From assembly GCF_051020975.1 (NCBI RefSeq), contig NW_027478160.1, positions 3,370,001 to 3,434,000 on the forward strand: a stretch of 64,000 nucleotides of DNA, read 5' to 3'. Below, piece by piece: positions 50,341 through 62,400 of this stretch. This stretch comes from Osmia lignaria lignaria. Taxonomy: Eukaryota; Arthropoda; Insecta; Hymenoptera; Megachilidae. Made by a program: the position numbers and the translations under genes. A model generated the notes under the pieces. That model was given only the letters and a program-made list of their open reading frames with translations, did no database searches and was not told the DNA's origin. The stretch's first letter is position 1. Every line of letters starts with the position of its first letter.

Positions 50341-53298
50341 AGAAGAACAACAAAAAGAAGAAATATCTCGAAATATGTCCGTCAGGCCCCTTCCCTTGAG
50401 ATAAATCTGCAAATATCTCGGAAACGAAGCGAGCTACCGCAAAATGTTAAGAGACCTTTTTTGTAGAAAATTAGGATTCCTACTTTTTATGTTCTATGAT
50501 ATTTTTTGAACAGATGCGTAGTTCTCGAGATATATCAAGATATTTAAAAGTTCCGAAGCCGCACCAACATAATAGAGATACAGAAACACCGTGGCCCCTT
50601 TCTTTGAGATAACTCTGCACTATTGCGAGCTGCAAATGCCACTTCCAGCTTAGCTGTGCAGAAGAAGAACAACAAGAAGAAGAAATATCTCGAAATATGT
50701 CCGTCAGGCCCCTTCCCTTGAGATAAATCTGCAAATATCTCGGAAACGAAGCGAGCTATGGCAAAATGTTAAGAGACCTTATTTGTGGAGAATTAAGTTT
50801 CCTACTTTTTATGTTCTATGGTATTTTTTGATCAGATGCGTAGTTCTCGAGATATATCAAGATATTTAAAAGTTCCGAAGCCGCACCAACATAATAGAGA
50901 TACAGAAACACCGTGGCTCCTTTCTTTGAGATAACTCTGCACTATTGCGAGCTGCAAATGCCACTTCCAGCTTAGCTGTGAAGAAGAAGAACAACAAGAA
51001 GAAGAAATATCTCGAAATATGTCCGTCAGGCCCCTTCCCTTGAGATAAATCTGCAAATATCTCGGAAACGAAGCGAGCTATGGCAAAATGTTAAGAGACC
51101 TTTTTTGTAGAGAATTAAGTTTCCTACTTTTTATGTTCTATGATATTTTTTGATCAGATGCGTAGTTCTCGAGATATAGCAAGATATTTAAAAGTTCCGA
51201 AGCCGCACCAACATAATAGAGATACAGATACACCGTGGCCCCTTTCTTTGAGATAACTCTGCACTATTGCGAGCTGCAGATGCCCCTTCCAGCTTAGCTG
51301 TGCAGAAGAAGAACAACAAGAAGAAGAAATATCTCGAAATATGTCCGTCAGGCCCCTTCCCTTGAGATAAATCTGCAAATATCTCGGAAACGAAGCGAGC
51401 TACCGCAAAATGTTAAGAGACCTTTTTTGTAGAAAATTAGGATTCCTACTTTTTATGTTCTATGATATTTTTTGATCAGATGCGTAGTTCTCGAGATATA
51501 GCAAGATATTTAAAAGTTCCGAAGCCGCACCAACATAATAGAGATACAGAAACACCGTGGCCCCTTTCTTTGAGATAACTCTGCACTATTGCGAGCTGCA
51601 GATGCCCCTTCCAGCTTAGCTGTGCAGAAGAAGAACAACAAGAAGAAGAAATATCTCGAAATATGTCCGTCAGGCCCCTTCCCTTGAGATAAATCTGCAA
51701 ATATCTCGGAAACGAAGCGAGCTATGGCAAAATCTTAAGAGACCTTTTTTGTAGAGAATTATGTTTCCTACAATTTACGTTCTCTGATATTTTTTGATCA
51801 GAAGCGTAGTTTTCGAGATATATCGAGATATTTAAAAGTTCCGAAGCCGCACCAACATAATAGAGATACAGAAACACCGTGGCCCCTTTCTTTGAGATAA
51901 CTCTGCACTATTGCGCGCTGCAAATGGCACTTCCAGCTTAGCTGTGCAGAAGAAGAACAACAAGAAGAAGAAATATCTCGAAATATGTCCGTCAGGCCCC
52001 TTCCCTTGAGATAAATCTGCAAATATCTCGGAAACGAAGCGAGCTATGGCAAAATGTTAAGAGACCTTTTTTGTAGAGAATTAAGTTTCCTACTTTTTAT
52101 GTTCTATGATATTTTTTGATCAGATGCGTAGTTCTCGAGATATATCAAGATATTTAAAAGTTCCGAAGCCGCACCAACATAATAGAGATACAGAAACACC
52201 GTGGCCCCTTTCGTTGAGATAACTCTGCACTACTGCGAGCTGCAAATGCCACTTCCAGCTTAGCTGTGCAGAAGAAGAACAACAAGAAGAAGAAATATCT
52301 CGAAATATGTCCGTCAGGCCCCTTCCCTTGAGATAAATCTGCAAATATCTCGGAAACGAAGCGAGCTACCGCAAAATGTTAAGAGACCTTATTTGTAGAG
52401 AATTAAGTTTCCTACTTTTTATGTTCTATGGTATTTTTTGATCAGATGCGTAGTTCTCGAGATATATCAAGATATTTAAAAGTTCCGAAGCCGCACCAAC
52501 ATAATAGAGATACAGAAACACCGTGGCCCCTTTCTTTGAGATAACTCTGCACTATTGCGAGCTGCAAATGCCACTTCCAGCTTAGCTGTGAAGAAGAAGA
52601 ACAACAAGAAGAAGAAATATCTCGAAATATGTCCGTCAGGCCCCTTCCCTTGAGATAAATCTGCAAATATCTCGGAAACGAAGCGAGCTATGGCAAAATG
52701 TTAAGAGACCTTTTTTGTAGAGAATTAAGTTTCCTACTTTTTATGTTCTATGATATTTTTTGATCAGATGCGTAGTTCTCGAGATATAGCAAGATATTTA
52801 AAAGTTCCGAAGCCGCACCAACATAATAGAGATACAGAAACACCGTGGCCCCTTTCTTTGAGATAACTCTGCACTATTGCGAGCTGCAAATGCCACTTCC
52901 AGCTTAGCTGTGCAGAAGAAGAACAACAAGAACAAGAAATATCTCGAAATATGTCCGTCAGGCCCCTTCCCTTGAGATAAATCTGCAAATATCTCGGAAA
53001 CGAAGCGAGCTATGGCAAAATGTTAAGAGACCTTTTTTGTAGAGAATTATGTTTCCTACAATTTACGTTCTCTGATATTTTTTGATCAGAAGCGTAGTTT
53101 TCGAGATATATCGAGATATTTAAAAGTTCCGAAGCCGCACCAACATAATAGAGATACAGAAACACCGTGGCCCCTTTCTTTGAGATAACTCTGCACTATT
53201 GCGACCTGCAAATGCCACTTCCAGCTTAGCTGTGCAGAAGAGGAACAACAAGAAGAAGAAATATCTCGGAATATGTCGTCAGGCCCCTTCCCTTGAGC
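50341..53298. repeat. Block copied from 39.4-43.0 kb, two monomers shorter
   Basis: 50,341-51,475 matches 39,395-40,529 at an offset of 10,946, sharing CAACAAAAAGAAG, TTTTTTGAACAG, TTTGTGGAG, CCGTGGCTCC and the private CAGATACACC. 51,443-53,298 matches 41,141-42,996 at an offset of 10,302, sharing GATATAGCAAG, GCAGATGCCCC, ATCTTAAGAGACC, CAAATGGCACTTCC, TTTCGTTGAG and the 1-bp deletion. The two offsets differ by 644 bp, exactly two monomers. The switch lies between about 51,442 and 51,475. Confidence 0.85.
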
Positions 53299-53406
53299 TA
53301 AATCTGCAAATATCTCGGAAACGAAGCGAGCTATGGCAAAATGTTAAGAGACCTTTTTTGTAGAGAATTAAGTTTCCTACTTTTTATGTTCTATGATATT
53401 TTTTGA
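53086..53406. repeat. 321-bp monomer, fifth copy of the 1-bp deletion, chimeric
   Basis: ATGTCGTCAGG at about 53,270-53,281 and GAGCTAAATC (C at 53,298) are as in the third copy. The next marker then reads GAAGCGAGCTATGGC instead of GATGCCAGCTATGGGA. The right part matches 47,182 onward, so an exchange falls between 53,298 and about 53,325. Confidence 0.9.
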
Positions 53407-56400
53407 TGAGATGCGTAGTTCTCGAGATATATCAAGATATTCAAAAGTTCCGAAGCCGCACCAACATAATAGAGATACAGAAACACCGTGGCCCCTTTCT
53501 TTGAGATAACTCTGCACTATTGCGAGCTGCAAATGCCACTTCCAGCTTAGCTGTGCAGAGGAAGAACAACAAGAAGAAGGAATATCTCGAAATATGTCCG
53601 TCAGGCCAGTTCCTTTGAGCTGAATCTGCAAATATCTCGGAAACGAAGCGAGCTATGGCAAAATGTTAAGAGACGTTTTTTGTAGAGAATTATGTTTCCT
53701 ACAATTTATGTTCTATGATATTTTTTGATCAGAAGCGTAGTTTTCGAGATATATCGAGATATTTAAAAGTTCCGAAGCCGCACCAACATAATAGAGATAC
53801 AGAAACACCGTGGCCCCTTTCTTTGAGACAACTCTGCACTAGTGCGAGCCGCAAATGCCACTTCCAGCTTAGCTGTGCAGAAGAAGAACAACAAGAAGAA
53901 GAAATATCTCGAAATATGTCCGTCAGGCACCTTCCCTTGAGATAAATCTGCAAATATCTCGGAAACGAAGCGAGCTATTGCAAAATGTTAAGAGACCTTT
54001 TTTGTAGAGAATTGAGTTTCCTACTTTTTATGTTCTATGATATTTTTTGATCAGATGCGTAGTTCTCGAGATATATCAAGATATTTAAAAGTTCCGAAGC
54101 CGCACCAACAGAATAGAGATACAGAAACACCGTGGCCCCTTTCTTTGAGATAACTCTGCACTATTGCGAGCTGCAAATGCCACTTTCAGCTTAGCTGTGC
54201 AGAAGAAGAACAACAAGAAGAAGAAATATCTCGAAATATGTCCGTCAGGCCCCTTCCCTTGAGATAAATCTGCAAATATCTCGGAAACGAAGAGAGCTAT
54301 GGCAAAATGTTAAGAGACCTTTTTTGTAGAGAATTGAGTTTCCTACTTTTTATGTTCTATGATATTTTTTGATCAGATGCGTAGTTCTCGAGATATATCA
54401 AGATATTTAAAAGTTCCGAAGCCGCACCAACATAATAGAGATACAGAAACACCGTGGCCCCTTTCTTTCAGATAACTATGCACTATTGCGAGCTGCAAAT
54501 GCCACTTCCAGCTTAGCTGTGCAGAGGAAGAACAACAAGAAGAAGGAATATCTCGAAATATGTCCGTCGGGCCAGTTCCTTTGAGCTGAATCTGCAAATA
54601 TCTCGGAAACGAAGCGAGCTATGGCAAAATGTTAAGAGACGTTTTTTGTAGAGAATTATGTTTCCTACAATTTATGTTCTATGATATTTTTTGATCAGAA
54701 GCGTAGTTTTCGAGATATATCGAGATATTTAAAAGTTCCGAAGCCGCACCAACATAATAGAGATACAGAAACACCGTGGCCCCTTTCTTTGAGATAACTC
54801 TGCACTAGTGCGAGCCGCAAATGCCACTTCCAGCTTAGCTGTGCAGAACAAGAACAACAAGAAGAAGAAACATCTCGAAATATGTCCGTCAGGCACCTTC
54901 CCTTGAGATAAATCTGCAAATATCTCGGAAACGAAGCGAGCTATTGCAAAATGTTAAGAGACCTTTTTTGTAGAGAATTGAGTTTCCTACTTTTTATGTT
55001 CTATGATATTTTTTGATCAGATGCGTAGTTCTCGAGATATATCAAGATATTCAAAAGTTCCGAAGCCGCACCAACATAATAGAGATACAGAAACACCGTG
55101 GCCCCTTTCTTTGAGATATCTCTGCACTATTGCGAGCTGCAAATGCCACTTCCAGCTTAGCTGCGCAGAAGAAGAACAACAAGAAGAAGAAATATCTCGA
55201 AATATGTCCGTCAGGCCCCTTCCCTTGAGATATATCTGCAAATATCTCGGAAACGAAGCGGGCTATGGCAAAATGTTAAGAGACCTTTTTTGTAGAGAAT
55301 TATGTTTCCTACAATTTATGTTCTATGATATTTTTTGATCAGATGCGTAGTTCTCGAGATATACCAAGATATTTAAAAGTTCCGAAGCCGCACCAACATA
55401 ATAGAGATACAGAAACACCGTGGCCCCTTTCTTTGAGATAACTCTGCACTATTGCGAGCTGCAAATGCCACTTCCAGCTTAGCTGTGCAGAGGAAGAACA
55501 ACAAGAAGAAGGAATATCTAGAAATATGTCCGTCAGGCCAGTTCCTTTGAGCTGAATCTGCAAATATCTCGGAAACGAAGCGAGCTATGGCAAAATGTTA
55601 AGAGACGTTTTTTGTAGAGAATTATGTTTCCTACAATTTATGTTCTATGATATTTTTTGATCAGAAGCGTAGTTTTCGAGATATATCGAGATATTTAAAA
55701 GTTCCGAAGCCGCACCAACATAATAGAGATACAGAAACACCGTGGCCCCTTTCTTTGAGATAACTCTGCACTAGTGCGAGCCGCAAATGCCACTTCCAGC
55801 TTAGCTGTGCAGAAGAAGAACAACAAGAAGAAGAAATATCTCGAAATATGTCCGTCAGGCACCTTCCCTTGAGATATATCTGCAAATATCTCGGAAACGA
55901 AGCGAGCTATTGCAAAATGTTAAGAGACCTTTTTTGTAGAGAATTGAGTTTCCTACTTTTTATGTTCTATGATATTTTTTGATCAGATGCGTAGTTCTCG
56001 AGATATATCAAGATATTTAAAAGTTCCGAAGCCGCACCAACAGAATAGAGATACAGAAACACCGTGGCCCCTTTCTTTGAGATAACTCTGCACTATTGCG
56101 AGCTGCAAATGCCACTTTCAGCTTAGCTGTGCAGAAGAAGAACAACAAGAAGAAGAAATATCTCGAAATATGTCCGTCAGGCCCCTTCCCTTGAGATAAA
56201 TCTGCAAATATCTCGGAAACGAAGCGAGCTATGGCAAAATGTTAAGAGACCTTTTTTGTAGAGAATTATGTTTCCTACAATTTATGTTCTATGATATTTT
56301 TCGATCAGAAGCGTAGTTTTCGAGATATATCGAGATATTCAAAAGTTCCGAAGCCGCACCAACATAATAGAGATACAGAAACACCGTGGCCCCTTTCGTT

Positions 56401-56457
56401 GAGATAACTCTGCACTATTGCGAGCTGCAAATGCCACTTCCAGCTTAGCTGTGCAGA
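53299..56457. repeat. Copy 2 of the 6,117-bp-offset duplication
   Basis: Partner of 47,182-50,340 with the same marker order. I noted no mismatch among the listed markers. After 56,457 the class C monomer continues as GGAAGAACAACAAGAAGAAGGA rather than entering the CAAAAAG monomer, so the copy stops at the same base where copy 1 joins the inserted block. Confidence 0.88.
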
Positions 56458-59400
56458 GGAAGAACAACAAGAAGAAGGAATATCTCGAAATATGTCCGTC
56501 AGGCCAGTTCCTTTGAGCTGAATCTGCAAATATCTCGGAAACGAAGCGAGCTATGGCAAAATGTTAAGAGACGTTTTTTGTAGAGAATTATGTTTCCTAC
56601 AATTTATGTTCTATGATATTTTTTGATCAGAAGCGTAGTTTTCGAGATATATCGAGATATTTAAAAGTTCCGAAGCCGCACCAACATAATAGAGATACAG
56701 AAACACCGTGGCCCCTTTCTTTGAGATAACTCTGCACTAGTGCGAGCCGCAAATGCCACTTCCAGCTTAGCTGTGCAGAACAAGAACAACAAGAAGAAGA
56801 AATATCTCGAAATATGTCCGTCAGGCACCTTCCCTTGAGATAAATCTGCAAATATCTCGGAAACGAAGCGAGCTATTGCAAAATGTTAAGAGACCTTTTT
56901 TGTAGAGAATTGAGTTTCCTACTTTTTATGTTCTATGATATTTTTTGATCAGATGCGTAGTTCTCGAGATATATCGAGATATTTAAAAGTTCCGAAGCCG
57001 CACCAACATAATAGAGATACAGAAACACCGTGGCCCCTTTCTTTGAGATAACTCTGCACTAGTGCGAGCCGCAAATGCCACTTCCAGCTTAGCTGTGCAG
57101 AACAAGAACAACAAGAAGAAGAAATATCTCGAAATATGTCCGTCAGGCACCTTCCCTTGAGATAAATCTGCAAATATCTTGGAAACGAAGCGAGCTATTG
57201 CAAAATGTTAAGAGACCTTTTTTGTAGAGAATTGAGTTTGCTACTTTTTATGTTCTATGATATTTTTTGATCAGATGCGTAGTTCTCGAGATATATCAAG
57301 ATATTTAAAAGTTCCGAAGCCGCACCAACAGAATAGAGATACAGAAACACCGTGGCCCCTTTCTTTGAGATAACTCTGCACTATTGCGAGCTGCAAATGC
57401 CACTTTCAGCTTAGCTGTGCAGAAGAAGAACAACAAGAAGAAGAAATATCTCGAAATATGTCCGTCAGGCCCCTTCCCTTGAGATAAATCTGCAAATATC
57501 TCGGAAACGAAGAGAGCTATGGCAAAATGTTAAGAGACCTTTTTTGTAGAGAATTAAGTTTCCTACTTTTTATCTTCTATGATATTTTCTGAGCAGATGC
57601 GTAGTTCTCGAGATATATCAAGATATTCAAAAGTTCCGAAGCCGCACCAACATAATAGAGATACAGAAACACCGTGGCCCCTTTCTTTGAGATAACTCTG
57701 CACTAGTGCGAGCCGCAAATGCCACTTCCAGCTTAGCTGTGCAGAAGAAGAACAACAAGAAGAAGAAATATCTCGAAATATGTCCGTCAGGCCCCTTACC
57801 ATGAGATAAATCTGCAAATATCTCGGAAACGAAGCGAGCTATGGCAAAATGTTAAGAGACCTTTTTTGTAGAGAATTAAGTTTCCTACAATTTATGTTCT
57901 ATGATATTTTTTGATCAGATGCGTAGTTCTCGAGATATATCAAGATATTCAAAAGTTCCGAAGCCGCACCAACATAATAGAGATACAGAAACACCGTGGC
58001 CCCTTTCTTTGAGATAACTCTGCACTATTGCGAGCTGCAAATGCCACTTCCAGCTTAGCTGTGCAGAGGAAGAACAACAAGAAGAAGGAATATCTCGAAA
58101 TATGTCCGTCAGGCCAGTTCCTTTGAGCTGAATCTGCAAATATCTCGGAAACGAAGCGAGCTATGGCAAAATGTTAAGAGATGTTTTTTGTAGAGAATTA
58201 TGTTTCCTACAATTTATGTTCTATGATATTTTTTGATCAGAAGCGTAGTTTTCGAGATATATCGAGATATTTAAAAGTTCCGAAGCCGCACCAACATAAT
58301 AGAGATACAGAAACACCGTGGCCCCTTTCTTTGAGATAACTCTGCACTAGTGCGAGCCGCAAATGCCACTTCCAACTTAGCTGTGCAGAACAAGAACAAC
58401 AAGAAGAAGAAATATCTCGAAATATGTCCGTCAGGCACCTTCCCTTGAGATAAATCTGCAAATATCTCGGAAACGAAGCGAGCTATTGCAAAATGTTAAG
58501 AGACCTTTTTTGTAGGGAATTGAGTTTCCTACTTTTTATGTTCAATGATATTTTTTGATCAGATGCGTAGTTCTCGAGATATATCAAGATATTTAAAAGT
58601 TCCGAAGCCGCACCAACATAATAGAGATACAGAAACACCGTGGCCCCTTTCTTTCAGATAACTATGCACTATTGCGAGCTGCAAATGCCACTTCCAGCTT
58701 AGCTGTGCAGAAGAAGAACAACAAGAAGAAGAAATATCTCGAAATATGTCCGTCAGGCCCCTTACCTTGAGATAAATCTCCAAATATCTCGGAAACGAAG
58801 CGAGCTATGGCAAAATGTTAAGAGACCTTTTTTGTAGAGAATTAAGTTTCCTACTTTTTATCTTCTATGATATTTTCTGATCAGATGCGTAGTTCTCGAG
58901 ATATATCAAGATATTTAACAGTTCCGAAGCCGCACCAACATAATAGAGATACAGAAACACCGTGGCCCCTTTCTTTGAGATATCTGTGCACTATTGCGAG
59001 CTGCAAATGCCACTTCCAGCTTAGCTGCGCAGAAGAAGAACAACAAGAAGAAGAAATATCTCGAAATATGTCCGTCAGGCCCCTTCCCTTGAGATATATC
59101 TGCAAATATCTCGGAAACGAAGCGAGCTATGGCAAAATGTTAAGAGACCTTTTTTGTAGAGAATTATGATTCCTACAATTTATGTTCTATAATATTTTTT
59201 GATCAGATGCGTAGTTCTCGAGATATACCAAGATATTTAAAAGTTCCGAAGCCGCACCAACATAATAGAGATACAGAAACACCGTGGCCCCTTTCTTTGA
59301 GATAACTCTGCACTATTGCGAGCTGCAAATGCCACTTCCAGCTTAGCTGTGCAGAGGAAGAACAACAAGAAGAAGGAATATCTCGAAATATGTCCGTCAG

Positions 59401-62400
59401 GCCAGTTCCTTTGAGCTGAATCTGCAAATATCTCGGAAACGAAGCGAGCTATGGCAAAATGTTAAGAGACGTTTTTTGTAGAGAATTATGTTTCCTACAA
59501 TTTATGTTCTATGATATTTTTTGATCAGAAGCGTAGTTTTCGAGATATATCGAGATATTTAAAAGTTCCGAAGCCGCACCAACATAATAGAGATACAGAA
59601 ACACCGTGGCCCCTTTCTTTGAGATAACTCTGCACTAGTGCGAGCCGCAAATGCCACTTCCAGCTTAGCTGTGCAGAACAAGAACAACAAGAAGAAGAAA
59701 TATCTCGATATATGTCCGTCAGGCACCTTCCCTTGAGATAAATCTGCAAATATCTCGGAAACGAAGCGAGCTATTGCAAAATGTTAAGAGACCTTTTTTG
59801 TAGAGAATTGAGTTTCCTACTTTTTATGTTCTATGATATTTTTTGATCAGATGCGTAGTTCTCGAGATATATCAAGATATTTAAAAGTTCCGAAGCCGCA
59901 CCAACATAATAGAGATACAGAAACACCGTGGCCCCTTTCGTTGAGATAACTCTGCACTAGTGCGAGCCGCAAATGCCACTTCCAGCTTAGCTGTGCAGAA
60001 GAAGAACAACAAGAAGAAGAAATATCTCGAAATATGTCCGTCAGGCCCCTTCCCTTGAGATAAATCTGCAAATATCTCGGAAACGAAGCGAGCTATGGCA
60101 AAATGTTAAGAGACCTTTTTTGTAGAGAATTAAGTTTCCTACTTTTTATGTTCTATGATATTTTTTGATCAGATGCGTAGTTCTCGAGATATATCAAGAT
60201 ATTCAAAAGTTCCGAAGCCGCACCAACATAATAGAGATACAGAAACACCGTGGCCCCTTTCTTTGAGATAACTCTGCACTATTGCGAGCTGCAAATGCCA
60301 CTTCCAGCTTAGCTGTGCAGAGGAAGAACAACAAGAAGAAGGAATATCTCGAAATATGTCCGTCAGGCCAGTTCCTTTGAGATGATTCTGCAAATATCTC
60401 GGAAACGAAGCGAGCTATGGCAAAATGTTGAGAGACGTTTTTTGTAGAGAATTATGTTTCCTACAATTTATCTTCTATGATATTTTTTGATCAGAAGCGT
60501 AGTTTTCGAGATATATCGAGATATTTAAAAGTTCCGAAGCCGCACCAACATAATAGAGATACAGAAACACCGTGGCCCCTTTCCTTGAGATAACTCTGCA
60601 CTAGTGCGAGCCGCAAATGCCACTTCCAGCTTAGCTGTGCAGAACAAGAACAACAAGAAGAAGAAATATCTCGAAATATGTCCATCAGGCACCTTCCCTT
60701 GAGATAAATCTGCAAATATCTCGGAAACGAAGCGAGCTATTGCAAAATGTTAAGAGACATTTTTTGTAGAGAATTGAGTTTCCTACTTTTTATGTTCTAT
60801 GATATTTTTTGATCAGACGCGTAGTTCTCGAGATATATCGAGATATTTAAAAGTTCCGAAGCCGCACCAACATAATAGAGATACAGAAACACCGTGGCCC
60901 CTTTCTTTGAGATAACTCTGCTCTATTGCGAGCTGCAAATGCCACTTTCAGCTTAGCTGTGCAGAAGAAGAACAACAAGAAGAAGAAATATCTCGAAATA
61001 TGTCCGTCAGGCCCCTTCCCTTGAGATAAATCTGCAAATATCTCGGAAACGAAGCGAGCTATGGCAAAATGTTAAGAGACCTTTTTCGTAGAGAATTATG
61101 TTTCCTACAATTTATGTTCTATGATATTTTTTGATCAGAAGCGTAGTTTTCGAGATATATCGAGATATTTAAAAGTTCCGAAGCCGCACCAACATAATAG
61201 AGATACAGAAACACCGTGGCCCCTTTCGTTGAGATAACTCTGCACTAGTGCGAGCCGCAAATACCACTTCCAGCTTAGCTGTGCAGAAGAAGAACAACAA
61301 GAAGAAGAAATATCTCGAAATATGTCCGTCAGGCCCCTTCCCTTGAGATAAATATGCAAATATCTCGGAAACGAAGCGAGCTATGGCAAAATGTTAAGCG
61401 ACCTTTTTTGTAGAGAATTAAGTTTCCTACTTTTTATGTTCTATGATATTTTTTGATCAGATGCGTAGTTCTCGAGATATATCAAGATATTTAAAAGTTC
61501 CGAAGCCGCACCAACATAATAGAGATACAGAAACACCGTGGCCCCTTTCTTTGAGATATCTCTGCACTATTGCGAGCTGCAAATGCCACTTCCAGCTTAG
61601 CTGCGCAGAAGAAGAACAACAAGAAGAAGAAATATCTCGAAATATGTCCGTCAGGCCCCTTCCCTTGAGATATATCTGCAAATATCTCGGAAACGAAGCG
61701 AGCTATGGCAAACTGTTAAGAGACCTTTTTTGTAGAGAATTATGTTTCCTACAATTTATGTTCTATGATATTTTCTGATCAGATGCGTAGTTCTCGAGAT
61801 ATACCAAGATATTTAAAAGTTCCGAAGCCGCACCAACATAATAGAGATACAGAAACACCGTGGCCCCTTTCTTTGAGATAACTCTGCACTATTGCGAGCT
61901 GCAAATGCCACTTCCAGCTTAGCTGTGCAGAGGAAGAACAACAAGAAGAAGGAATATCTCGAAATATGTCCGTCAGGCCCCTTCCCTTGAGATATATCTG
62001 CAAATATCTCGGAAACGAAGCGAGCTATGGCAAAATGTTAAGAGACCTTTTTTGTAGAGAATTATGTTTCCTACAATTTATGTTCTATGATATTTTTTGA
62101 TCAGAAGCGTAGTTTTCGAGATATATCGAGATATTTAAAAGTTCCGAAGCCGCACCAACATAACAGAGATACAGAAACACCGTGGCCCCTTTCGTTGAGA
62201 TAACTCTGCACTAGTGCGAGCCGCAAATGCCACTTCCAGCTTAGCTGCGCAGAAGAAGAACAACAAGAAGAAGAAATATCTCGAAATATGTCCGTCAGGC
62301 CAGTTCCTTTGAGCTGAATCTGCAAATATCTCGGAAACGAAGCGAGCTATGGCAAAATGTTAAGAGACGTTTTTTGTAGAGAATTATGTTTCCTACAATT

